From NCBI GenBank assembly GCA_009746045.1, contig RPFO01000667.1, positions 4,987,367 through 5,051,366 of the forward strand: a DNA stretch of 64,000 bases. Direction: 5' to 3'. Under the pieces are notes generated by a model that was given only the letters and a program-made list of their open reading frames with translations, searched no databases and was not told the origin of the DNA. Positions 11,523-23,700 of this stretch are shown here, piece by piece. The stretch's first letter is position 1; each line of letters begins with the position of its first letter. Both the position numbers and the translations under genes were made by a program. The stretch is from Mesostigma viride (Eukaryota; Streptophyta; Mesostigmatophyceae; Mesostigmatales; Mesostigmataceae).

Positions 11523-12115
11523 AAGATTTGCATCATTGGAAACACACCTTCCCGGCTCATTTTTCAGGCGTGTCGTGTCGTTGCCGAGGTACCTGGATGA
11601 TCACACCAAGACAGGAAAATACGTGAATTAATTCATGGAATTATTTAAGATTCTACTAAATGAAATTGAATATTGAACATAATTGTTTTAATCATTATTG
11701 TTTAATTATGTAGCAGAAATATGGAAAGTATTTATTGGTATTTATATAGTTTTAATTAGTATTTAGTACTATTTCTATTACAATCATTATTGTTTAGATA
11801 AAAGAAATATGAACTGGACAGACTAGCTATCTCTAATACTAAATATTTTCTACTTATTGTATGAAAAAAAGAGTGATGTCCATAAATATATGTAATATTG
11901 TCATAAAATTTAATCTATATTTTAAATTTGTATTCATGGCATTAATCTATCTAGTACTAGTCATTTATATAAAAAACTAGTACAGTAAGTTAGCAGTAAA
12001 TAGGAAAATATATTTAACAAATATTAGAAAGAACATATATCATATTCATAACAATAATCATAATAATAAGCATATGGACAGCAGAAAGTATAAATATATT
12101 GGCTAGCATGTTAGT
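11523..12115. other. A/T-rich intergenic DNA
   Basis: From about 11640 the base composition is strongly A/T-rich, with simple runs and no open frame of note. No repeat boundary was recognised until the duplicated unit starting at 12116. Confidence 0.5.
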
Positions 12116-14076
12116 TTCATGTCCCACGTAGCTCCCACAAAAACCAGCATCTTCATTAAAACAATAAGTGGAAGCATACATGTGACACTAATTGACATGC
12201 CCGGAGGCACGCCGTTCAAGGCCCTTCATGAAGTACGTTGCCCTAGAGGCAACCAAGACAAGGGTGGGTGGGTGGGGAGCAAAGAAAGAGGCCGACAAAA
12301 CCAGCCAGAGCGGCTTTTAGTCGCAAAACCTCCCTTATCCCTAGCTAACTGACGTCATTAAACCCTTATGTTTAGTGGATGCTAGTAAGACGCTAACCGT
12401 ACAGACCGGGGGTAGAATATCCCGAATCTGCACGGCTAGTATTAAATAATGCGTAGGTTGTTCTTTTCAGGGGCACTGCACCTCACGCCCCGTTCCGCCC
12501 GGGTATAATCAACCCAAGCGCGGAACGCACATTTTATTTAATTCATTTTTCAACCATGCACTATATTGCATCTACTAATCACAAAAGCTCTAGCCAAACA
12601 GCTACGAGTAAACACTGCGACCTATAAGCCGCTCATCCAGCGGCCTCTTGTTCCCGCATTCACGTATAGAAGAAACTCCGTTCAAAGAACCCCGATTCAT
12701 GTCCCACGTAGCTCCCACAAAAACCAGCATCTTCATTAAAACAATAAGTGGAAGCATACATGTGACACTAATTGACATGCCCGGAGGCACGCCGTTCAAG
12801 GCCCTTCATGAAGTACGTTGCCCAATCACCCCCGCCCTGGCTTTCCCTTGAAGCCGCACTCCACCTTGCTCGTTGTCACAAGTGACCGCCCTGCCGCAAA
12901 ACGGGAGCCCCCCACATCGGGAGGCGTGTGCCCGGCGGCTGTGGATGCATGGCCAGGCCCAAAAAGGCCCAGCGCATTTGCACTGCGATTGCGCACGGCC
13001 AGCCTATCATGACCCCTCTCGGGCCCCGAGTCGGTACCGCTATGGCCGTCTCCCCATAGACCCGGGGTGCTTCGAGAAAAAACGTGGACCTAGCCCAGGC
13101 CCCGCCAGCCCGGATGCCCGAGGCCACAGCCCCAGGCACCTGGCTGAACGAGAGTCCGTTCAGCCAAGACCGCATTCCCCCCGAGGTTTCTATGCGTGGG
13201 GAAAAAATTTCTAGCTTAGACGCTTTTCCCATCGCCGTCCCCAGCCCCAACCACCCCCCCCTCGGCGGAAGGCAATTGCAAAGTTTGCTGGCCAGCAGCA
13301 ATTTCCGAAGAAAAAGCCGCAGGCCGCGGACCGAGACACGGGTCGCCAGTGCCAGCCATCCGGCTCCAACCCGGGGTGCAAGCATCCCCAGGTACGGAGC
13401 ACCAGCTCGCGCACTGGGCCGACCAAGCGACAGTTGAGCACCTGTCACGGCATCCGGCCCACCAAAGACCCCAAGCTGGGGAAAAGGTGCGGACCGGAGG
13501 TAATCTTTTTCTTTTCTTTTAGTTAACCGGGCGAGGAACTACGCCTGGCCGGTTAACAACTGGAAGTCTCACCACTGGCCAAGTGGCCAGTGCAACCAGT
13601 GCTTTTGGGATTTTGCTCCGCAGCACCCATAGCTGCGGCTGCCGCCGCAACGACAACGAGCAAAGAAAGAGGCCGACAAAACCAGCCAGAGCGGCTTTTA
13701 GTCGCAAAACCTCCCTTATCCCTAGCTAACTGACGTCATTAAACCCTTATGTTTAGTGGATGCTAGTAAGACGCTAACCGTACAGACCGGGGGTAGAATA
13801 TCCCGAATCTGCACGGCTAGTATTAAATAATGCGTAGGTTGTTCTTTTCAGGGGCACTGCACCTCACGCCCCGTTCCGCCCGGGTATAATCAACCCAAGC
13901 GCGGAACGCACATTTTATTTAATTCATTTTTCAACCATGCACTATATTGCATCTACTAATCACAAAAGCTCTAGCCAAACAGCTACGAGTAAACACTGCG
14001 ACCTATAAGCCGCTCATCCAGCGGCCTCTTGTTCCCGCATTCACGTATAGAAGAAACTCCGTTCAAAGAACCCCGA
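12116..14076. repeat. Tandem duplication with internal deletion (X-Y / X-836-Y)
   Basis: Block X (128 bp) occurs at 12116-12243 and 12696-12823. Block Y (417 bp) occurs at 12279-12695 and 13660-14076. In the first unit X and Y are separated by 35 bp, in the second by 836 bp of G/C-rich sequence, and the second unit follows the first without a gap. The copies look nearly identical. Y contains short runs such as cccgggtataatc that could belong to a promoter. I see no TG...CA ends or TSD, so an LTR interpretation is not supported. Confidence 0.8.
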
Positions 14077-14899
14077 ATATATCCCCATACATTTACTATA
14101 CCCGATTCATTAATATATTTATTTGTATACCCCAAAAGTTCTGCATTCGAAATTTTTGCCATACCACGTGGCAGTAGGCACGTCGCTTTGCAGAGTGACG
14201 ACTGGTGGTAATATGACAGATGATCTCTCAGACGACGTGCAAAAAAGCACCGGGCTCACGCTAGAATCGAACCGCGGACGTCGTTATCCACGGCAGCATG
14301 GTGACGCCCGAATCCAAACATCCCGATTGTAGCGTCAAATTGGCTGCGTGTTGTTCCTTTTTATACCTGCGGGACCGTGAAGACCGACGCTTGGATTACG
14401 TCACATTGTGAGTCGTCCAATCCGCATGCGCGGTTTGTCAATAAGAATAATCTAGCGCCGCGTTTCGCCTCGTCGGCCGAATGGCGAGCATGCCACGTTT
14501 TCCGTCCTGAACGCCGGTTACGCTGGGCCGTTGACAGGGGTCGCTCCACGGACGATCGGTCACAACAGCTGTTGGGTTTCGAAAACCGCACCACCACTGC
14601 TGCCGCCATAGCTGTTTTCTGTAATAATCATCGCTGCCTAGCTGAAGATGGTGAGGAATCTGCCGCCTCAACTCGCCGCCATAATGAAAAAGGTGCATCA
14701 ACAGCGCAGTCTTTTTTGATGTCGAGCGTGATGTTTGTTGCTATGCCTTCAAATGGTCCGGTTAGTTTATAGCTAGCCCAATTCTAATCGTGGTCCTGTT
14801 CAATGCCGTTTTTCCCCCTTCCTGATTTATGCGTGCAGGTAAATGTGCAACGAACCCCTACTTACTCGCGCGAGCAGGGTGACGTCTATGATGCCCTTT
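14077..14899. other. Non-coding stretch, one palindrome and a tRNA-like relic
   Basis: 14182-14199 (gtcgctttgcagagtgac) is a diverged CTGCAG palindrome. On the minus strand about 14310-14240 carries a B-box-like ggttcgattct and a T-run further on, but no cloverleaf forms. No gene is supported. Confidence 0.4.
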
Positions 14900-15405
14900 T
14901 GTAGTCCTCAGCCAGCGATATGGCTTGTTTTTTCGTGTTGGTCCTCAGCCAGCGACATGACTTCTTTTTTCTGGTTGGTTCTCGGCCAGCGATATGCCTT
15001 CTTTTTAAGGGTTGGTCCTCAGCCAGCGACATGGCTTCTTTTTTCGTGTTGGTCCTCAGCCAGCGATATGCCTTCTTTTTTAGGGTTGGTCCTCAGCCAG
15101 CAATATGTTTTCTTTTTTCGTGTTGGTCCTCAGCCAGCGACACGGCTTCTTTTTAAGGGTTGGTCCTCAGCGAGCGACCAGAGTATTTTTTCGTATTGGT
15201 CCTCTGCCAGCTAAATGTTTTCTTTTTTCGTGTTGGTCCTAAGCCAGCTAAATGTTTTCTTTTTTCGTGTTGGTCGTCAGCCAGCGATATGTTTTCTTTT
15301 TTCGTGTTGGTCGTCAGCCAGCGATATGTTTTCTTTTTTCGTGTTGGTCCTCAGCCAGCGATATGGCTTCTTTTTTCGTGTTGGTCCTCAGCCAGCGATA
15401 TGTCC
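14900..15405. repeat. 37-bp tandem repeat, about 14 copies
   Basis: The unit is ttggtcctcagccagcgata followed by tg(g/c/t)(c/t)ttcttttttcg-gtg. Copies start about every 37 bp, with scattered substitutions and one- to two-base indels. The long frame through it is a by-product of the repeat. It abuts the 30-bp array directly. Confidence 0.85.
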
Positions 15406-17075
15406 ACCACCACCATCCATGCATGCCAGCACCCCACCACCATCATCCATGCGTGCCAGCCACCCACCACCACCATCCATGCGTGCCAGCCACCCACCAC
15501 CACCATCCATGCATGCCAGCACCCCACCACCATCATCCATGCATGCCAGCACCCCACCACCACCATCCATGCGTGCCAGCCACCCACCACCACCATCCAT
15601 GCGTGCCAGCCACCCACCACCACCATCCATGCATGCCAGCACCCCACCACCATCATCCATGCATGCCAGCACCCCACCACCACCATCCATGCGTGCCAGC
15701 ACCCCACCACCACCATCCATGCATGCCAGCCACCCACCACCACCATCCATGCGTGCCAGCACCCCACCACCATCATCCATGCATGCCAGCACCCCACCAC
15801 CACCATCCATGCGTGCCAGCACCCCACCACCACCATCCATGCATGCCAGCACCCCACCACCACCATCCATGCGTGCCAGCACCCCACCACCACCATCCAT
15901 GCGTGCCAGCACCCCACCACCACCATCCATGCATGCCAGCCACCCACCACCACCATCCATGCGTGCCAGCACCCCACCACCACCATCCATGCGTGCCAGC
16001 ACCCCACCACCACCATCCATGCATGCCAGCCACCCACCACCACCATCCATGCATGCCAGCCACCCACCACCACCATCCATGCATGCCAGCCACCCACCAC
16101 CACCATCCATGCATGCCAGCACCCCACCACCATCATCCATGCATGCCAGCACCCCACCACCACCATCCATGCGTGCCAGCACCCCACCACCACCATCCAT
16201 GCATGCCAGCACCCCACCACCATCATCCATGCATGCCAGCACCCCACCACCACCATCCATGCGTGCCAGCACCCCACCACCACCATCCATGCATGCCAGC
16301 CACCCACCACCACCATCCATGCGTGCCAGCACCCCACCACCACCATCCATGCATGCCAGCCACCCACCACCACCATCCATGCATGCCAGCCACCCACCAC
16401 CACCATCCATGCATGCCAGCACCCCACCACCACCATCCATGCGTGCCAGCACCCCACCACCACCATCCATGCATGCCAGCCACCCACCACCACCATCCAT
16501 GCGTGCCAGCACCCCACCACCACCATCCATGCGTGCCAGCACCCCACCACCACCATCCATGCATGCCAGCCACCCACCACCACCATCCATGCATGCCAGC
16601 CACCCACCACCACCATCCATGCATGCCAGCACCCCACCACCATCATCCATGCATGCCAGCACCCCACCACCACCATCCATGCGTGCCAGCACCCCACCAC
16701 CACCATCCATGCATGCCAGCACCCCACCACCATCATCCATGCATGCCAGCACCCCACCACCACCATCCATGCGTGCCAGCACCCCACCACCACCATCCAT
16801 GCATGCCAGCCACCCACCACCACCATCCATGCGTGCCAGCACCCCACCACCACCATCCATGCATGCCAGCCACCCACCACCACCATCCATGCATGCCAGC
16901 CACCCACCACCACCATCCATGCATGCCAGCCAACCACCACCACCATCCATGCATGCCAGCCACCCACCACCATCATCCATGCGTGCCAGCCACCCACCAC
17001 CACCATCCATGCGTGCCAGCCACCCACCACCACCATCCATGCATGCCAGCCACCCACCACCACCATCCATGCGTG
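15406..17075. repeat. 30-bp minisatellite with higher-order structure, about 55 copies
   Basis: The unit is gcRtgccagc, then acccc or caccc, then accaccaYcatccat. It runs exactly 30 bp for about 55 copies. Because 30 is divisible by three and the unit lacks stops, five of six frames stay open, so these frames are not evidence of a protein. Scoring each unit at three variable sites shows that units 24-33 (16111-16410) and 41-50 (16621-16920) have the same variant order. This means a 510-bp block was duplicated. Confidence 0.9.
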
Positions 17076-17110
17076 ATTTTTTTGGGGAGTGGTTAGTATT
17101 GTTTTTGGGT

Positions 17111-17135
17111 AGGGTCGCTCTGCAGAGTGACCCCT
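17111..17135. repeat. Near-consensus CTGCAG palindrome
   Basis: agggtcgctctgcagagtgacccct is the best full-length member of the family: both arms pair except one position. It lies between the 30-bp and 58-bp arrays. Confidence 0.8.
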
Positions 17136-17164
17136 ACCCTTGCGCAATGTCGCAGTCTTTGTTG

Positions 17165-17550
17165 GTAGGGTCGCGCTGCAGAGTCACCTTTCCAAGATAC
17201 GTTATTCAATCACATTTTGGTTGTAGGGTCGCGATGCAGAGTCACCCTTTCCGGATACGTTATTCAATAACATTTTGTTTGTAGGGTAGCGCTGCAGAGT
17301 CACCTTTCCAAGATACGTTATTCAATCACATTTTGGTTGTAGGGTCGCGTTGCAGAGTCACCCTTTCCAGATACGTTATTCAATAACATTTTGTTTGTAG
17401 GGTAGTGCTGCAGAGTCACCCTTTCCAGATACGTTATTCAATAACATTTTGTTTGTAGGGTAGCGCTTCCGAGTGACCTTTCCAAGATACGTTATTCAAT
17501 CACATTTGTGTTGTAAGGTCGCGCTGCCGAGTCACCCTTTCCAGATACGT
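17165..17550. repeat. 58-bp tandem array built on the CTGCAG palindrome, 7 copies
   Basis: Each unit holds tagggt(c/a)gcgctgcagag followed by tcacc(c)tttcc(a)agatacgttattcaat(c/a)acattttg. Starts are at 17165, 17224, 17282, 17340, 17398, 17456 and 17514. A further palindrome, agggtagcgctgcagcgccacccct, is at 17619-17643. The array ends about 160 bp before the first exon recognised in the large gene, so it lies in its 5' flank or an upstream intron. Confidence 0.85.
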
Positions 17551-17711
17551 TTATAAAAGTTACATCTTCGATTTTTTTTTCCCCAAACCTGAATGGGATT
17601 TCATCCTTGTTTCTTCTTAGGGTAGCGCTGCAGCGCCACCCCTCACGCTGATGCGAATTTACACTTTCTTCATCCGACATTGGTCTATTTGTTTTTCCTT
17701 ATTTGCCGCAG

Positions 17712-20700
17712 AAGGAACAAGAGAAGGAGAGGGAAGTTCAGCTTCAGAAGGAAAAGGAGGAGCAGGAGAGGGCCTCCTTGCTTCAGAAGGGAAAAGAGGT
17801 GGAGAGGGCCACCTATGTCGACAAGGTCAAGTCGACGAGCGAGTCTCCTAAGTATAGTACGCCACCCGCCTCTCCGCCCAAGGGCGTAGAGGAGTTTCCT
17901 CCTCTGTCAACAATGCTTGCTGCCGGGGCTGGGCCAAGCTCCGTGGAGGCGTCGGCCTCCAAATCTCCCAAGCGGCCCGCACCTGAGGCACAGGCTGCCG
18001 GGGCTGGGTCCAGCTCCGTTGTGTCTCCACAGTCTCCTCAGCGGCCCGCACCTGAGGCACAGGCTGCCGGGGCTGGGTCCAGCTCCGTTGTGTCTCCACA
18101 GTCTCCCCAGCGGCCCGCCATCAACAAGGAGTCCCCCGTCCGCGGGAAGTCGACCTCAAACTCGCCGAGGTCCGCCCCCGTCGAGGTGGTTACCTCGAAG
18201 CCCAGCTCGCCGCCCAAGTCTTCTCCAAGGGCCCACCACGAGGCGTCTGAGCAGGGCAGCCCGCCGCCCAAGTCACCTCTAAGGTCCCACCACGAGGCTT
18301 CGACCTCGAAGGTCAGCACGTCGCCCAGGTCTCCTTCAAGGTCCCTACCCGAGGCGTCGACCTCACAGCCCAGCTCGCAGCCCGCGTCTCCCCAAAGCTC
18401 CCCTCCAAAGAAGGGGGCGACCTCCAAGTCCCGATCACCGCCCAAGTCGCCTGCAAAGTCTCCAGGTCGGAAGTCTCCGCCCAAGCGCCGGTCGCCACCC
18501 AAGCGCCGGTCGTCAAACTCACCTCCGAGGAGCCGCTCCCCACAGGCAAGAAAGAAAGCAAGAGCGGAATGGGAGGAGAAGGAGGATGACCATGAGCGGT
18601 TCCTGCGTGATCTGCAGAAGAACATTGACCTCCTGATCAGCATGGAGGACAGGGACAAGGCAGACCCAAGGCCACTGGAGGATCTTCCGGAGGAGGAAAG
18701 AAAGAGAAGGAATGACCGCATGGCACTTCTGACTTCTTATCTGGATCAGGCAACGCAGCACGCCGAAGATCTGGTGAATCTGGAGAAAAAGGACAAGGAA
18801 CGGAAGGCCGCCCAGGAGCTCCTGGAAAGGGAGCAGAGGGAATGGGTGAAGAAGGAAAGGGCAGAGCGAGAGGCGAAGCAGGCAGAAATGGAAGCTGCGG
18901 AGATGGAGGAGGCGGAGCGCAGGAAGAGGAGGGCGTCGTGGGAGCGGGACGAAAAGGAGAGAAAGGCGAATGAGGAAAGGAAAAAGAAGGACGAGGAGGC
19001 AAAGGCGAAGAGGAAGGTGCAGGAGGAGGGGAAGAGGATGATGGAGGCGGGTGTGGCGGCACGCCTGAAATACCAAGCCAAACTTGAGGAGGAGCGCAGG
19101 AAGGCGCAGGCTGCAGAAAAGTCGACGGAGGTGGATGGGAAGACCGCGGGGGTCTCGGAGAAGGAGGGTACGGAGCCGTCTCAGGTGAGAAACAGTTTTT
19201 ACCCCCATTAGTGTGCGTGTTTTTTTTAACGGTTTCGTTATTCCTTATCTCTGCTAAGCTCGTCTGACCATGAATGGGTCATTTCGCAGAGTGACCCTAA
19301 CCTGAACCAACAAGTATGCTTTTCCCTGTTGTTTTGATTTCAGAGGAAGCGGGGGGCAGACGAAAAGAAGTCAGAGGATCCCAAGAAGAGCGGGACAACA
19401 ACGGAGGTGAGCGATAAGTAATCCTGTGTTTTTCGCCTTTGTTCTTTGTTCATTTGTCCATCATTTCTGAGTTGCCGTTTCCTTCGCATGTGTGATTAAT
19501 TTATGGAGGGTCATTTCGCAGAGTGACCCTAAACTTTTTCAACGAGTATGCTTTCCTCTGTCTTGCTGCATCCAGAGGAAGAAAGGGGGAGATGAGACAG
19601 AGTCTCAGGGGAACGCCGAGGTTGGGAGTGGGGAGGAGAAATTGCGGGTGAGCTAATAATTTTTTCGCCGCTTCATAGTGCATGTCAGTTAGTCGTTCGT
19701 TCTGTTTGAGATTTTTTTATGAAGGGTCACTTCGCAGAGTGACCCTAAACTTTTTTTCCGATTATGCTTTTGTTTCGTTTTGTGGACCTGTGTGCAGCCG
19801 ATCCAGTTGAGGGGCTTGGAAACTTGGAAGTCATGGTTGACGACTTACGAAAAACATCTGAACGATGACGCCAAGTCGTTCTTGAGCACCTTTGTGTCGA
19901 AGGAGATCGAAGTTGCGATCGATGACGGTGTCTGGCATGAGAGGATGGAAGTAATACATGATATGGCCAGGCCTGATGAGATAATGAACCCTTGGAGTGA
20001 ATCTGGTCTTCGTGCCTTTTGTTCGAAGTCATGGGGCGGAGCCTTAGAGGCAAAAGGTGAAGGGGAAGAAATGGCATCTCTCTTCGACACCTTCGAGTTG
20101 CTTGTTACCGAGTGCGGGTCGAATATACCCGACGCAGTGGATGTTACAGCTTATGTTCCTCGAAGCCTGCTCGTCTGGATCAAGCTGTCTTGTGCGACCA
20201 AACAGTACTGCAAGGACACGAGACAGCACCCATTGTCACACGAGTATTTTGACATCATCATATCTGTCTGCAGGTGGGAAATGTACCAGGTCCTAGAGCA
20301 GGGGAAGACAGGTGAGGATTGGGACACCTCCCCGCTGACGGAAACGGATGTCAATCTGCTCTTGAAGAAAGGGTTCAAGGCTGCACAGTTCGACTGGGAT
20401 GTCTTCGGCGACTTTCTGATCGCCATGGACCACTCGGTATCTCCCGAGTTGTTCAGGGCTGGTTCGGAAGTGATTGAAGATTTGGATGGGGTTAGATCGC
20501 ACTTCCTTTCGTCGTATTCAGTGTGGATGGCGCAGTTTAGGGTGAACCCAGACCCTATTCTTCCGAGTCGAGCTGTTGAATTGTTTCTTCAGTTGTGCGA
20601 GGATGAGATCCTGCGTTTTCGTCAGAGTGGGGAGTTCGACATGGCCGGACAGTATGAGCCCCCACGAAAGGAGGTTGTCGCATGGCTTGAGTACAAGGGG

Positions 20701-23700
20701 ATCGACGACTGCCTGTCGTTAGTGACGGCGAACATAAACGAGAAATCATGGAGTCAGGACATGCTATCTCACTTGTTTTTTCTTCGGACGTTTTTCGAAA
20801 ACGAACTGAGCCACACAACTCCATCTGAGATGTGGCCGATCGGACAAGTGTTGCGGGAGTGGAGATTTGACATTGAGGTAATTATTGACATTTGTGTACA
20901 TTTTTATTCAGTCCGTTTAGATTAGTGTTGTGTATTTCTTTTGTTGAAAATTGTTACTAACGATGAACGCATTTCTTGCTCTACTTCCCGCCAGGAGGGT
21001 GACATTCCATGTTTTGAGGGACAAAGTCCTTCAGCGTGGAAACCGGAGGTAAGCAAATGCCGCTAAAGGTTCGGGGTCGATTTGTGAAGATAGGATATTC
21101 AAGAAATAGTTCCTGTTTTGACTGACTTTGTATATTTATCTGAACGCACGTTTCGTCTTGCAGGATGACGATCAACCTTTTGAAGAGGTCGAAGGGATGG
21201 GGACGGAGAACGTAGAGGTAGGAAATTTGTTTCATTTTACTGTTCAAGCTTAGGGTTGGGGTCGCTCCGCAGAACGCAAAAAATTAATGCTCGTTTTTTT
21301 TATGTCATCGTCTGAATTATTATTATTTTTTTTTCATGCAGGAGGTGGACGAGAAGGAAGAGGAGGAGAAGGAGCAGGAGGTGGACGAGGAGGAAGAGGA
21401 GGAGGAGCACGAGGAGGAGGAGGAGGAGGAGGAAGAAAATGAGCCCGAGCCAACTCCGAAGGGGAAGGGAAGGCAAAGGTTTGTACAATGTTTTTTAATT
21501 TTTTAACGCTGAAGGTCGCGCTGCAGAGCTAGGATGCCAGAGTTCAGATTACTCTTCTTAATACATTTCGCTTCATGTGTATGTTGTGTGTTGTTAATAT
21601 ACCTTCCAGCAGGCTAAAAAAAGGCGACGACGACATTCCAGGATCCAAGAAGCTTATTGACAGAAAGAATAAGGTGAAGACTATCTGTGATATTGGCGAC
21701 CTCATCCTAGGCAAGCCCCCTAAGGATGTTACGATGGGTGCCGGGGAGTTTCGCAAGTATCTCGCCCAACTACGCGTTGAAGCGGCGGCCGATTTCGCAA
21801 AGCAATCTGACACCTTCAACGGTGAGCTGGCCTATGATTTCGTCAACCAAGTCAAGTCCAAGGGCACCGAAAAGTTCAAGTGGAAACCAAAGGAGTACAC
21901 GGAGGCGAAGGTGGACAAGGTCATCAAGTTCATGAAGTTGGATCTCAAGAGAAGGGATCGTGAACGGGCGAAGCTGCTTGAGGGTCAGGCAAAAGCGTCC
22001 AAAAAGAAGAGGGATGCGGATAAAAAGGAGAAGGGGAAGGATAAGGGGGTGGAAATGGAGGATGACGCGGCCGGGGGGAGAAGGGCGGGAAGGGAAAGAA
22101 GGGGAAGAAGGCGGGAGAAAAGGAAGAGGTGCGTTTTTCGCGGAATTTTTATTTAGAGGGGTAGCTCTGTGGAGTGAACCTTTTTACCTTCTCCGTGCTT
22201 TGCACCCTATTCGGTATTTTTTGTCTGCACGCCGACTATTTGCAAACGTTAAACTATTTATTGTTTTCCTGTCTCATCTTCGTCAATGTCTTCCTCCAGG
22301 GTGGCGAGGGGGAGAAAGGCGGAAAAGGAAAGAAGGGGAAGAAGGCGGGAGAAAAGGAAGCGGTGCGTTTTTGGTGATTTAGATTCAGAGGGGTAGCTCC
22401 GTGGAGTGACCCTTTTTACCTTCTGTGTTCTTAGCACCCTACTCTGAGATTTTCCTACGCTCGCGGACTATATGCATACGTTAAACTATTTATTGCTTTC
22501 TTGTCTCATGTTCGTCAATGCCTTCGTTCAGGGTGCCGAGGGGGAAGGAGACGGTGACGGAAGGTTGGCCGGCAATGATGCCGTTTTTGCACTCGTCAAG
22601 GAGATGCTTAACTACGTCGAAGCCAGGGGCAAGGCGCCGGCGTCGGATATATTAAAGTGGCCTACCTTCTCCCCTTTTCTTGAGCTTCTGAAAGCACTTT
22701 CAAAGCTCTTCAAGGAGGGGATCCTGACGAGTAGTGGAAAGGTGGACAAGGAGCCGATCATCAAAGATTGGAAGATGGCAACGACCGTGGACTCCGAGAA
22801 GGAGATCAGGGACAAAGCCATTCGGGACGCGAATGCTGTGCGGGAATCCCGTTGGATTCGACCGAGTGACTTCATCGATACCGGTTGCAATAGCATGCGC
22901 ATTCACACCGTCAACGGGCTGATTTTGCCTGACAACATGAGGCAGCGGTTGCTAAGCGATGAGGTGTTCAGGGAGAACGGGCGCATCTTGCTGAATGCAA
23001 AGACAAACAGTTTGCATTTTAAGGTGTGCATCCCTGTGTGGCAGTTCGCCTTTCAAGCGCTTGCGGAAACCAAGCCAAGCCTCTTCGCCAAACACATCAC
23101 GTCCACCGGCCCTTACCGGGATTGGCTGAAAAAATGCCATGGCGCTAGGACTGACGCGGAGTTCGTGGGCTCGCGTTACTTTCGCCCCTTGTCCGACAAG
23201 GAGATTGAGAAGTATCTTGGAACCAAGTCCACCGCTTCTTTCCTCAAGAGAGGTGTTGAGTTCCGGACCTATGCACGAGTCGGGGAACAAGACGACGTTC
23301 TGCCCTTTGATTTTCAACCAAGGGAGGTCTTCAGCCTAATAAGCCAGGCCTCCTTAAAGGCATTCGACCCAAGATTTCACGAAGAACATCCTGATGGCGA
23401 ATATCTCGTTCTTCGATATGCGGTGGTCGACGGAAACCACTATTTCAAGGGTTTAAAGTCTTTCAAGCAATTGGAGGGGGAATGGACGCCCGGTGTGACA
23501 CATGTTAAGAAACTAATGTGTGAAGGGGGGGCAGCGTCTGAGAACGCGAAGGACAGTGCCGCGGCGGCTAAACTTTTCTCATCCCTTATGGAACAATTCC
23601 ATACTGGGTACGGGGGAACGAACGTCATTCTGCTTCGGGGGGCCGACCTTCTTCCAAATTGGGACGAGTGTAAAAAGTTCCCGGAAATATCTGTAAGTGG

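Noticed and set aside
12279-14076. LTR pair (Y blocks of 417 bp)
   Set aside because: No TG...CA ends, no TSD, no primer site or polypurine tract, and block X is repeated outside in the same order.
14240-14310. tRNA gene on the minus strand
   Set aside because: It has a ggttcgattct B-box-like block and a following T-run, but the T-arm and anticodon stems do not pair, so at most a tRNA-derived relic.
15406-17075. CRISPR-like periodic array
   Set aside because: The repeat is continuous; there are no unique spacers between copies, and the host is a eukaryote.
15160-17284. Open frames of 560-690 codons on both strands
   Set aside because: They are produced by a 30-bp repeat without stops. Several frames on both strands are open over the same DNA.
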